From contig CAMCTJ010000017.1 of assembly GCA_945878405.1 (NCBI GenBank), positions 1 through 39,147 of the forward strand: DNA of 39,147 nt. The letters are read 5' to 3'. Positions 1 to 7,695 of this stretch are shown in pieces (the first letter of the stretch is position 1; each line of letters begins with the position of its first letter). The notes below the pieces were generated by a model, which saw only the letters and a list, made by a program, of their open reading frames with translations, was not told where the DNA came from and made no database searches. The DNA is from Bdellovibrio sp. ZAP7. Its GTDB lineage: Bacteria > Bdellovibrionota > FAC87 > UBA2466. A program made the position numbers and the translations under genes.

Positions 1-72
1 AAGTGTCAACCCTAACCAAACCCTAATACAAATCTTATCTTTTCTAGTTGTTTCCTCGCCATCATTCATCGA

Positions 73-78
73 AAGGAG
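73..78 (+). promoter_or_regulatory. Ribosome binding site of the olsB-like gene
   Basis: AAGGAG lies five bases before the ATG at 84. It is a strong Shine-Dalgarno match and supports this start for the first gene of the operon. Confidence 0.7.
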
Positions 79-83
79 ACTGA

Positions 84-893
84 ATGACGCTTTCGCTACC
101 TATTTTTAAGCTCAAGCAACGAAAGCCCGCTTGGTGGGGCACCCCTTCAACCAGCCGTTTCGAGCAAAAGATTCCTGTTTTTTTTGAGCGTTCAAAATAT
201 CTCGTAAAGACCATTGAAACACAAAATGAATTAGATGCGGTTCTAAAGTTTCGGTACGAGATTTTCCACAGAGAGTTTCAAGGAAAACTTCTTCCCTTCG
301 GCAAGGACCAAGATGCCCTAGATCCCGTGGCGGATCATTTAGTCATTATCGACAAGATAAAACGGAAAATCATCGGGACCTACCGACTGATCTCCACCTC
401 TTTCAGCCAGCAGCTTTACTCGAACTTAGAATTTGATGTCACAGACATTCTCGCTTCTCCGGGTATCAAACTAGAACTCAGTCGAGCCTGTATCCACAGG
501 AATTATCGAAACGGAGTTGTGATAAGTCTTCTTTGGAGAGGCATTTGCCAATACATTGCTGCAGTCGAGGCTGATTATGTGATGGGTTGTTCTAGCATCA
601 ACACAATGGACAGTGCTGAGATTGCAAAGATCGTTAATTCTTTAGCGCAACAAAAAGTGGGTTTGAGCAGCCACACCGTTCTTCCTCGAGACCAGTATTT
701 TAGAAGAAATGGCTTTCATATGATTAATCGCAAAAAAGTAGAAGCCCTTCCCTCGCTTCTACAGTCTTACTTAAATTTTGGGGCTAAAGTAAGCCTTCAC
801 CCCGCATGGGATTACGGTTTTCACTGTGTTGATTTTTTTACGCTCTTAAAGGTTTCAGATATGCCAGCGTCGTATCAAAACAGATTTTTATGA
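84..893 (+). CDS. olsB: OlsB-like ornithine-acyl-ACP N-acyltransferase (GNAT fold)
   Basis: Probably transfers a 3-hydroxyacyl chain from acyl carrier protein to the alpha-amino group of ornithine, giving lyso-ornithine lipid at the inner membrane. The 269-residue protein has the acyl-ACP-dependent GNAT pattern: an FRYEIFHREF segment near residue 55, a DALDPVADHLVI segment near 78-89, and an ELSRACIHRNYR segment near 130-142 that matches the conserved ELSR core of OlsB and hemolysin-like acetyltransferases. The start has a strong AAGGAG site. The gene overlaps the next one by ATGA. That next gene is a PlsC-like acyltransferase, which is the expected OlsA partner, so the pair supports ornithine-lipid synthesis. 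A related long-chain N-acyl amino acid synthase is the main alternative. The amino acid substrate is inferred from context. Confidence 0.75.
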   Translation: MTLSLPIFKLKQRKPAWWGTPSTSRFEQKIPVFFERSKYLVKTIETQNELDAVLKFRYEIFHREFQGKLLPFGKDQDALDPVADHLVIIDKIKRKIIGTYRLISTSFSQQLYSNLEFDVTDILASPGIKLELSRACIHRNYRNGVVISLLWRGICQYIAAVEADYVMGCSSINTMDSAEIAKIVNSLAQQKVGLSSHTVLPRDQYFRRNGFHMINRKKVEALPSLLQSYLNFGAKVSLHPAWDYGFHCVDFFTLLKVSDMPASYQNRFL

Positions 894-1681
894 TCACTCG
901 CTTTTTTAAAGCACTCGCTCTTGTTTTTTCCGTTCTTTTCTTTGTGACTATCGCATCGATCCTGCTGGTTTTACTCCCCAACACCAAAAAGAGGCGCCAT
1001 CTCTTAGTGACATGGATGCACCATTGCTCGCGAATCATCCTTCAGGTTTTAGATATCGAGTGTTGGATTGAGGACCAGACCGATTCTCCCCCTCCGTCCG
1101 GAACCCTTTTTCTAGCCAATCATGTGTCCTACGTCGACGCTCTGTTGTTGTCTGCACAATACCCCTCGGTCTTTGTGACCTCAAATGAGGTGAAAAACAC
1201 TTTTTTCTTGGGGTGGCTAGCTCGTTGTGCCGGCTGTGTATTTGTAGAGAGAAGAAAAATCAATACTGTTCGAGAAAATATCTCTCAAATTCGAAATCTT
1301 CTAGATAGCGGTTTCAACGTGATTATTTTCCCAGAAGGAACAACCGGCGACGGAACTCAGATCCTACCCTTTAAGCAATCTCTCTTGGAAGCTGCAGTGG
1401 GGATTCAGGCAGAAGTTCGCCCGATTTGCGTTAACTACCGCTTCTGTAATGGCGAGGCGATTTCCCGAGCTACTTCAGAGCTCCTTTTTTATTTTGGGGA
1501 CATGACATTACTGACGCAGCTGAGTCGTCTTTTGGGAGTGTCAGATGTCGTTGCGGAATTAGTAGTCCTTCCCCCGGTATCTCCCGCAGATCAATCCTGC
1601 CGAAAGAAACTAGCTCTCGCTTCACGTGCCTCTATCACCCGGGTATTCAGCCCTATTTTAGAAACAGGAGCTGCCTTATGA
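890..1681 (+). CDS. olsA: OlsA/PlsC-like lyso-ornithine lipid O-acyltransferase
   Basis: A membrane-bound 1-acyl-sn-glycerol-3-phosphate-type acyltransferase that probably adds the second acyl chain to lyso-ornithine lipid. The 263-residue protein begins with a hydrophobic helix (residues 5-30). It has the catalytic HX4D motif as NHVSYVD (His78, Asp83) and the substrate-binding motif FPEGTTG at 147-153. Length and motif spacing are normal for the PlsC family. Its ATG overlaps the stop of the upstream OlsB-like gene (ATGA), and its own stop overlaps the following TPR gene in the same way, so all three should be translationally coupled. On its own it could be a phosphatidic acid-forming PlsC; the OlsB-like neighbour favours ornithine lipid. 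Confidence 0.8.
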   Translation: MITRFFKALALVFSVLFFVTIASILLVLLPNTKKRRHLLVTWMHHCSRIILQVLDIECWIEDQTDSPPPSGTLFLANHVSYVDALLLSAQYPSVFVTSNEVKNTFFLGWLARCAGCVFVERRKINTVRENISQIRNLLDSGFNVIIFPEGTTGDGTQILPFKQSLLEAAVGIQAEVRPICVNYRFCNGEAISRATSELLFYFGDMTLLTQLSRLLGVSDVVAELVVLPPVSPADQSCRKKLALASRASITRVFSPILETGAAL

Positions 1682-2433
1682 AACAGCGCTGGTCTATTTC
1701 TCTATTTTTTTTATGGGCTTGTCTCAGTCTTTTTTCTGTTGAGGCCAGCTCCAGACTGCAGCACCTACTTTCACAAGGCGATATGGCTTTTGGTAACAGA
1801 AATCAAAGAGCCGAATTAGAACGAGCTCTCTCCCAATATGAAAAAGCTCACACCCAGTTTCCCGAATCTATCGAAGCCGCCTGGAAAACCTCCATGGCCC
1901 TCCATAGTTTAGCCACCCGATATACCCATGATGAGGCTAAACAACGCGAGCTCTTTGAGGCGGGTTTAGAGATCGCACGCCAGGCTGCTGACAAGGACCC
2001 CTCATGCGGGGAATGTCAGTTCTGGACGGCGATTCAGATGGCTCAATACGGAGAAGTCGTTGGGGTTTTTAAAATGATTTCCTCACTTTCAGAAATAAAA
2101 GAACGCCTGGAGCGGGCAGCGACACTCACTCCCGAACATGCGATGGGAGGCCCTTACCGAGTTTTGGGAACCATCTACCAAACACTTCCCGGAATTCTAG
2201 GAGGAGATAACGAAAAAGCGCTTCTTTATTTTCAAAAGGCCGTAACTACTTCTCCTACAGAGGCGGTTAATTATCTTTCTTTAGCAAAACTGAAAGCTAC
2301 GGAGGGAGAGCCTGCCGCTGCTCAAGAAATCGCTCGAGCAGGACTTCGAGCTAAAGATACAGCAACCCAACCCATCTCCGTGGAGAGTGAAGAATCGCTG
2401 CAGGAACTTTCTTCTCTCGCTGCCTCACCGTAA
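1678..2433 (+). CDS. Secreted TPR-repeat protein, TatT-like
   Basis: An exported protein of 251 residues with a cleavable signal peptide (about residues 1-23, ending VEASS). It is built from TPR-like helical pairs, for example ALSQYEKAHTQFPESIEAAW near 40-60, AADKDPSCGECQFWTAIQMA near 98-117 and ALLYFQKAVTTSPTEAVNYL near 181-200. The whole resembles TatT-type periplasmic TPR proteins. The function is unknown. It overlaps the acyltransferase gene by ATGA and is the last gene of the operon, so it may serve the same lipid pathway, for instance as a scaffold, but nothing in the sequence shows this. Confidence 0.6.
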   Translation: MKQRWSISLFFLWACLSLFSVEASSRLQHLLSQGDMAFGNRNQRAELERALSQYEKAHTQFPESIEAAWKTSMALHSLATRYTHDEAKQRELFEAGLEIARQAADKDPSCGECQFWTAIQMAQYGEVVGVFKMISSLSEIKERLERAATLTPEHAMGGPYRVLGTIYQTLPGILGGDNEKALLYFQKAVTTSPTEAVNYLSLAKLKATEGEPAAAQEIARAGLRAKDTATQPISVESEESLQELSSLAASP

Positions 2434-2442
2434 AAAAGCAGC

Positions 2443-4959
2443 TTATTTAATCACTCCCCCACAATACCCTTTTCCATGAGGTCCAGTGACTGTGACCTTG
2501 AAGTTAGTAATCTTCCCGGGGATACACTTGGCCGTACTCGACCACCCATTTGAGGTCTGGGTCCATTTGGAAATGGGAATGGGCCGCATGAGGGGGGCTC
2601 CCGTGGATTGCCCCGTAATAGAGACGGAAACATCACACACAGAGGTAGTTTTACGTCTTTGGGTGGAGAAACGACATGAGGGAGCTACGTTAAGTCCAGG
2701 AACCGCAGCTGCTGAACACACAATCCCCGTTCCTCCGGGACCCGATAAAGAGGCTGAGAAAACCGTGCTCGACGAAGTGGAGCAAGAAGCTTTTCCCGAC
2801 CAATTATCCGTGCCCGTTACCCAAGTAGCCGGAGCTGCTGGGCTTACCGAGGGATATCCTACGGAAACCCCACTCGTGCGTTTGACTACAATATTACATT
2901 GCGACGTTGAGCCTTCTCTTGCCGCTGTCATTGAGCAACTAGGTTTTGGAATCGCCTCCACTCGAGGAGAAGAACAGGTGGCTTGTCCCCCCGGCCCTTC
3001 AATCACTGCTTTAAAATCGAAACTTTTACTAGCAGAACACCCAAAACTGGGATTGGTGCGGGTTAATTCGGAACTATTGTTCCAATCAAAACCACCACTG
3101 TAAAACGCATTTCCATCCAAAGTATTGACTAGTTTAGTGATAGTTCCCACTGGAGAAGTACTGGTAATCGTATAAGTGCAAGTGTCTCCTGTTCCATTTC
3201 TAGTGACATTCAACTGACAAGCAGGAGAAACAGGAGGAATCACAGAGCTCTGACAGGTAACTGAAGCCCCACCATAACCGTTCACCGTTGCTGTGAAAGT
3301 GGTGCTTTGGTTGATGGCGCAACTTCGAGAGCCTGTCCAACGATTTCCCGACCAAGTTCCTAAACTAGCAGAAGAAAAAACAGGAGAATTAGAAGTATCA
3401 AATGAACCCCCTGCAGTCAGTGTCAACTGACAACTATCAGTGCTTCCTACCCTTGCTGCCGTTAATGAACACGTAGGTGGCGTGTAAAGCGCTCTTACTG
3501 TAGCAGTGCAAGCACTCCCCACACCGTCGTGTCCTGAGAGAGTTGCTGAAAATGCCGTATCACTGAGAGAGGAGCAAGGAGCAGTAGCACTCCATACATC
3601 TCCTGAATTGGTCCAACTTATGGGTGAAGCGGGAGTGAGGCTCGGATTTCCCGTGACATTGCCTTGAGTCCGGGTAACCGAGAGACTGCAACTATTCGTA
3701 GTTCCCTGGCGAGAAGCGCTGAGAGTGCAACCTGGAAGAGTATTTACGGGTTTTACTTCCCCGCTCTCACAAACAGGCCCAGTTCCACCAGAACCACTGA
3801 GCTGTGCTGTAAAAATAGTGCTCGCTTGGCGCGAACAAGAAGCTGTACCGCTCCACACTTGTCCCGCTCTTGTCCAACTAGAAACCGAGTTGGGCAGGAT
3901 TTGGGGATTGCCATTGGTGGAATCGCCCGATCCTTGTACGGTAATGCTACAGTTTCCTGTGTTTGAAATTCGAGTAGAGGAAACAGTACACCGAGGCGCT
4001 GTGTGACCTACGTACTCATAGGGCCCGAAAACCAATTTGTATTTTGTCCCCGTATCTCCAAATCCGTTAATGACGTCTTGAATTTCAGCTGCCAATGAGG
4101 AGTGGTTGGGTCCCTTGCCAACTCCTCCATAAGTGACTTGACTGAGCAGAAAGGGAGTAATTCCAAACTGATCTTTATAAATAATAATCGAAGAAGAAGT
4201 CGAGTCTCCAGTCACCATGTCTTCATAAAAATTAGCATAGGGTCGAATTCGTGTTTCATAAGATGTGCTAGTCGGCTTTATAAAACCTGCGCCTCGATAC
4301 TGTTTCCCGTAACTAGACGCAGCCACCAAAAGAGCTTTATTTTCTTGATCAAGCCGAAGCACCGGACACATGTATTGTGCAACATCGGCTAGTCCATCGG
4401 GTGCAATTAATTTTAACGGGCTGATGCTACCAGGCAAATCCTCGGCGAGCCGAATTACGGCTACATCGGTATCAATCACTGAATTGTTAGAAGAACCTAA
4501 ATATTTGACTTGATCCACGACTCGAGCGATCACGCGATTATCCATAGTCAGAAAATTAAGTGTTTGCCCAGGCCAGGGATGCCATCCGTAGTGTTTGGTT
4601 GATACTAAATGCCGAGGCGTTACTGCTACTGCTCTTGGAGCTCCTCGAGCCATCGCTACACCCGAGAGATTTAATCCATAGGCCCAGCTAGAGGCCAAAT
4701 ACTCGGTGTCACTTCTCCAGGGCATCACGGCACTCGCGGTTTTGCCCTGTATCCGATTATCTATCTCACTGGAACATCGGTTTAGCCATTCGATGCTGGT
4801 ATAAAAGGCCGCAATTTTTCGTTGCGCTTCGCCTTCGACTTCACCGAGTTGAGGAATCGGAGGAGGAGTTAACAGCACTTGGATCTGAGCCTTTTGCACT
4901 CTTGACCACAAGCCAATCACGACAACGGCTGGAAATAAAAAAATGATGCTTTTTTTCAC
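2443..4959 (-). CDS. Secreted trypsin-like serine protease with six Cys-containing tandem repeats
   Basis: An 838-residue exported protein with a GTG start and a hydrophobic signal segment (residues 4-18). The first 320 residues look like a chymotrypsin-fold (S1-type) protease: His123 in VSTKHYG, Asp165 in DTDVAVIRL and Ser253 in GDSTSSS match the triad order, although the flanking residues diverge from the usual TAAHC and GDSGGP. Residues 322-838 are six tandem repeats of about 80-95 residues. Each starts near P-x-C-x-[LVM], has a second Cys about 12 residues later, a central Trp in most copies, a third Cys in a [AS]xC segment, and a GxGGxxxxC-like end. These are probably Ig-like stalk or adhesion domains, with two disulfides each. 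The gene converges on the TPR gene with nine bases between stops. Protease activity is inferred from the triad spacing. Confidence 0.6.
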   Translation of the reverse strand: MKKSIIFLFPAVVVIGLWSRVQKAQIQVLLTPPPIPQLGEVEGEAQRKIAAFYTSIEWLNRCSSEIDNRIQGKTASAVMPWRSDTEYLASSWAYGLNLSGVAMARGAPRAVAVTPRHLVSTKHYGWHPWPGQTLNFLTMDNRVIARVVDQVKYLGSSNNSVIDTDVAVIRLAEDLPGSISPLKLIAPDGLADVAQYMCPVLRLDQENKALLVAASSYGKQYRGAGFIKPTSTSYETRIRPYANFYEDMVTGDSTSSSIIIYKDQFGITPFLLSQVTYGGVGKGPNHSSLAAEIQDVINGFGDTGTKYKLVFGPYEYVGHTAPRCTVSSTRISNTGNCSITVQGSGDSTNGNPQILPNSVSSWTRAGQVWSGTASCSRQASTIFTAQLSGSGGTGPVCESGEVKPVNTLPGCTLSASRQGTTNSCSLSVTRTQGNVTGNPSLTPASPISWTNSGDVWSATAPCSSLSDTAFSATLSGHDGVGSACTATVRALYTPPTCSLTAARVGSTDSCQLTLTAGGSFDTSNSPVFSSASLGTWSGNRWTGSRSCAINQSTTFTATVNGYGGASVTCQSSVIPPVSPACQLNVTRNGTGDTCTYTITSTSPVGTITKLVNTLDGNAFYSGGFDWNNSSELTRTNPSFGCSASKSFDFKAVIEGPGGQATCSSPRVEAIPKPSCSMTAAREGSTSQCNIVVKRTSGVSVGYPSVSPAAPATWVTGTDNWSGKASCSTSSSTVFSASLSGPGGTGIVCSAAAVPGLNVAPSCRFSTQRRKTTSVCDVSVSITGQSTGAPLMRPIPISKWTQTSNGWSSTAKCIPGKITNFKVTVTGPHGKGYCGGVIK

Positions 4960-5122
4960 GCCTCACCCCAGTTTGAGTTGAATGGATCGGGGGATAAAAA
5001 GAGCAAGCCCTATGCCATTAGGGGAAAAACCTAAGTGTATTTTCTCGGGCTCAAAATAAGAATGCGAGCCTGTATTCTTGCGGAGTTCAAGCGAAATAAA
5101 TGACTGTTCAGCCTTGGGTTGA

Positions 5123-5362
5123 CTAAAAGCCGTACAGTATTTTCCCCTGTTCTGCTTTTATGGGGCAATTGGAAGTCAGATAATTCTCCAAAAAATCCAA
5201 ATTGTGCTTCGCCTCTGGAAAGTCTGGCCGAATCTCGAGAGCTTGAAGAAATAGTTTTTTTGCCTCTTGGAACTGCATTTGTTTAGCTCTTATCGAACCT
5301 AAATTATTAAGCGCAACTGAATAGCCTGGGTGAATTCGAAAAGGTATCGAAGCTGCTCGCAA
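5123..5362 (-). pseudogene. TPR-repeat fragment, probably a truncated gene
   Basis: A 79-codon frame containing one good TPR unit: GYSVALNNLGSIRAKQMQF followed by a second helix and LEIRPDFPEAKHNL. The only upstream start is a TTG directly after an in-frame TGA, and no Shine-Dalgarno site is visible. TPR proteins rarely consist of a single unit, so this looks like the 3' end of a lost larger gene. It could instead be read through from the gene ending at 5383, but the in-frame stop argues against that. Confidence 0.4.
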
Positions 5363-5382
5363 TCAGAAGTCAGACTTCTAGC

Positions 5383-5862
5383 CTAAGTTGTAATTTCAGG
5401 ATCGGCTGGGACAAAATCAAAATCATTCTTTAGTTTGTTTTTCATTCCCCCCACATAGAGGTCCTGAACACTCGATTGAAAACTGTTTCCGTAACACTCC
5501 AGAGCTACGACAGACTCGGAATTGATGATGCCTGCAGTGTAGAGATAGTTCGTGTTATTAAACTCGTTTTTGGAATTGTGTTGCTCCGAGGCTCCCGAAA
5601 ATACCAGCTGACCGCCCTGGGGAATCATTCTGCTCTTTTGAGAAGGCGTAAAGATGAGAGCACAACCTGCCATTTTGTAGCCGGAATCTATTTTTAAACC
5701 AAAATAGAGTCGTTCTGTATTTGCAGGAATATGAAGATCCTTTTTTAATACGAGCTTATCTCCTTGGGCAATTTGCAGGATGGTGTTCTTATCTCCCGTT
5801 TGGGCCTGAGCCAAGCTTGCCAAACCAGTTAGAATAACCGTAAATAAAAATAGTGATTTCAT
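5383..5862 (-). CDS. Secreted protein of unknown function
   Basis: A 159-residue protein with a clear signal peptide (residues 1-20, cleavage after LAQA). The mature part is about 139 residues and looks beta-rich. It contains two cysteines (CALIF and ALECYG segments) that could form a disulfide. No family is recognised. The ATG is preceded by an AAGGAG site seven bases away (reverse strand, near 5870-5875), so the start is well supported. It is divergent from the secreted-protein gene at 5991; the intergenic region holds a 20-base dyad. Confidence 0.6.
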   Translation of the reverse strand: MKSLFLFTVILTGLASLAQAQTGDKNTILQIAQGDKLVLKKDLHIPANTERLYFGLKIDSGYKMAGCALIFTPSQKSRMIPQGGQLVFSGASEQHNSKNEFNNTNYLYTAGIINSESVVALECYGNSFQSSVQDLYVGGMKNKLKNDFDFVPADPEITT

Positions 5863-5906
5863 GTACTTACTCCTTACCTGTGGTGAATCAGATCCAGATA
5901 TAACAT

Positions 5907-5926
5907 CTTGCGCTATTTAGCGCAAG
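5907..5926. promoter_or_regulatory. Perfect dyad, possible operator between divergent genes
   Basis: CTTGCGCTATTTAGCGCAAG has nine-base arms that are perfect inverted repeats around a two-base centre. It lies in the 128-base region between the divergent genes at 5862 (-) and 5991 (+). No T-tract follows on either strand, so an operator is more likely than a terminator. No regulator gene is adjacent. Confidence 0.45.
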
Positions 5927-5990
5927 TTGCGGGATTGTTTCTCCCTGGGTTGACTCTGATCCTGAACGCCGTTTAAGGTTCGCGCACTCT

Positions 5991-6416
5991 ATGAAAACTA
6001 TATTCTTTTTAATAGCTCACTACGCAGTTCTAACGGCTCCGCTTGAGGCCTTTCACTTAACGGAAATCCACAACAAGCTTCAAGTAGACGAAGCACAAAA
6101 GCAGGAAAAACTTTTCCCAGGAACTATTGGGGCTGAAAAAGCCGTGACTCTTGCGATAGAAAGCTTTCTCACCGACAGTTCTCATGTGGAAAGTCCTCTG
6201 GCTTTGGCTAGTTCGAAGGAAGACCTTTTTACCTACCTCAACCAACCGACTTCAGAAATTCAATTTGTTTATGTTGGGGAAGAGCCAGAACACGGCGAAT
6301 CTGTAAATGATAATTGGATTATTGAACTTCGCATTCGTTCTCTGTCCGATCATATTTTTTGGTCCGTAGTAGACAGACAGGGAAAAAAGCCCACCTATAA
6401 TTACGGGTTTAATTAA
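5991..6416 (+). CDS. Secreted protein of unknown function
   Basis: A 141-residue protein with a signal peptide (about residues 1-20, MKTIFFLIAHYAVLTAPLEA). The mature part has no cysteines and no recognised domain. Its last third (WIIELRIRSLSDHIFWSVVDRQG) looks like alternating beta strands. It is followed 20 bases later by another small secreted protein, so the two may be an operon. A weak promoter-like pair, TTGACT at 5950-5955 and TTTAAG at 5972-5977 with a 16-base spacer, lies upstream. Confidence 0.5.
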   Translation: MKTIFFLIAHYAVLTAPLEAFHLTEIHNKLQVDEAQKQEKLFPGTIGAEKAVTLAIESFLTDSSHVESPLALASSKEDLFTYLNQPTSEIQFVYVGEEPEHGESVNDNWIIELRIRSLSDHIFWSVVDRQGKKPTYNYGFN

Positions 6417-6436
6417 TAACCCCTCGAGGTGTCATC

Positions 6437-6757
6437 ATGAAAAATCTTTTAGCCATAATTTTCTTTGGGCCTCTTTGTTTTGGAAATGTTCCTGAACCTA
6501 TCATTACCACCGCACATTCGTCGGGAAGTTTTGCAGTGGTTGCTGGTATCTTATCCGGTAAAACCAATCAGCCCGTAGGTATTTCAATCACAAATAGCAA
6601 TCTCAGGTACTCCACTCTCACAGATGCTGAGGGCCGGTGGGGCATCGTCATTAGACATCTCTCTACTTCACTCGCAGTAACGAGCTGGGATTTAAAAAAT
6701 CCCTCTGAAAAAAGTCGAGAGATCCCTCGAATAGTTACCGCTGAAGCAACTCACTAA
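6437..6757 (+). CDS. Small secreted protein with a carboxypeptidase-regulatory-like beta domain
   Basis: A 106-residue protein with a signal peptide (residues 1-16, MKNLLAIIFFGPLCFG). The segment AGILSGKTNQPVGISITNSN then YSTLTDAEGRWGIVI resembles the carboxypeptidase-regulatory (prealbumin-like) fold, where a TDxxGxF turn is typical. The domain is short and lacks partner domains, so it may be a minimal stand-alone version. It follows the previous gene by 20 bases with a GAGGTG site before the ATG. The function is unknown. Confidence 0.5.
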   Translation: MKNLLAIIFFGPLCFGNVPEPIITTAHSSGSFAVVAGILSGKTNQPVGISITNSNLRYSTLTDAEGRWGIVIRHLSTSLAVTSWDLKNPSEKSREIPRIVTAEATH

Positions 6758-6787
6758 CACCGAAAATTGTGCAGACATTGTGAAGCA

Positions 6788-6809
6788 AATGTGAAGGCCT
6801 CTTCACATT
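6788..6809. promoter_or_regulatory. Inverted repeat upstream of the metalloprotease gene
   Basis: AATGTGAAG and CTTCACATT are perfect nine-base arms separated by GCCT. A further TGTGAAG half lies just upstream near 6779-6785. No T-run follows, so it is not a good intrinsic terminator. It could be an operator for the gene at 6931. The half-sites resemble CRP-type TGTGA/TCACA but the spacer is eight bases, not six. Confidence 0.35.
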
Positions 6810-6930
6810 CTTGCGATCAAAGCCAAATCGGTAACGACCGTTAAGGGATACCTTCATTCTATTCTAAGCCTTCTCTGCATCTCTTCCGATCCACTCTCTA
6901 AGAACGCAGTTTGTTCTACGGAGGGAAATT

Positions 6931-7695
6931 ATGAACGGTTACTTTTACGCATTTATTTTTTTGGCAATGGTCAGCGCTTCATTTTCGAAAGCCGATCAAG
7001 AATCAGAATCCAGATACAAAACTTTTTCAGAGAGCTCGGTACGAAAATGTTCGATGATGAACATCCACAAACCTAGCTTCAATATTTGCCTCAGTGGCCA
7101 AGCAACCGGAGCCGATCTTGAACGCGCTCAAGCTTGGTCAGCCCGTGCAAGCCTGACTTGGTTTCGGGCCCTAAAAGTTCTTGATCAACAAGTGACTCGA
7201 ACTGTTTTGTTTACTTGTAAAGATCCGCACCTCACGATTACGTTACGACCGGGAAAAGGCACTTCTCATGCGACTCCCAGTTACACAACGATTTACCTCA
7301 CTCGCCCCTATGGAACCTGGACTCACGAATTGGGACATGCGCTTGCAGGACTGGGAGATACCTATGTGGGTGGCACAGCGGGAAGTTGCGGGGGACAACC
7401 CGCTTCTTTGATGTGCTGGGGAGCTTATGGTCCTCGTGCTAATCCAGAAGAATGGAGCACGCTCTGGTCGGATGACATTCAAGCGATCCAATATAATTAT
7501 CGAAAAGTTTTTCCAGGTACTCCTGCTCAACCTGAATGGGGAAGCAGTACCGATTTAGAAGCGCCTCTTCAACTGAATGACCCCTGGCCTGCTCGAGGCG
7601 AAGAAGTATACCTCGAAGACCATCAGGTTGAACTTCTCAGAGGGCGAGCATCTGAAATAGACACAGCAGAAGATACCGAAAGCGTCGACCTTTAA
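6931..7695 (+). CDS. Secreted metalloprotease with an M64-like zinc motif
   Basis: A 254-residue protein with a signal peptide (about residues 1-21). Residues 131-145, THELGHALAGLGDTY, give an HEXXH zinc motif (His132, Glu133, His136) followed by AGLGDxY. This closely resembles the HExxHxxAGLADEY signature of IgA-peptidase M64 proteins, where the Asp is the third ligand (here Asp143). ASLMCWG at 158-164 is a plausible Met-turn. The protein is shorter than typical M64 enzymes and has little beyond the catalytic core plus an acidic C-terminal tail. A good GGAGGG site precedes the ATG. The gene converges on the barrel gene with a four-base stop overlap. The substrate is unknown. Confidence 0.65.
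   Translation: MNGYFYAFIFLAMVSASFSKADQESESRYKTFSESSVRKCSMMNIHKPSFNICLSGQATGADLERAQAWSARASLTWFRALKVLDQQVTRTVLFTCKDPHLTITLRPGKGTSHATPSYTTIYLTRPYGTWTHELGHALAGLGDTYVGGTAGSCGGQPASLMCWGAYGPRANPEEWSTLWSDDIQAIQYNYRKVFPGTPAQPEWGSSTDLEAPLQLNDPWPARGEEVYLEDHQVELLRGRASEIDTAEDTESVDL

Noticed and set aside
2486-3103. 205-codon open frame on the plus strand
   Set aside because: It lies opposite the Cys-repeat region of the 838-residue secreted protease, has no signal or domain, and its low-complexity sequence mirrors the repeats.
6788-6809. CRP-binding site
   Set aside because: The TGTGA and TCACA halves are eight bases apart rather than six, so it does not fit the CRP spacing.
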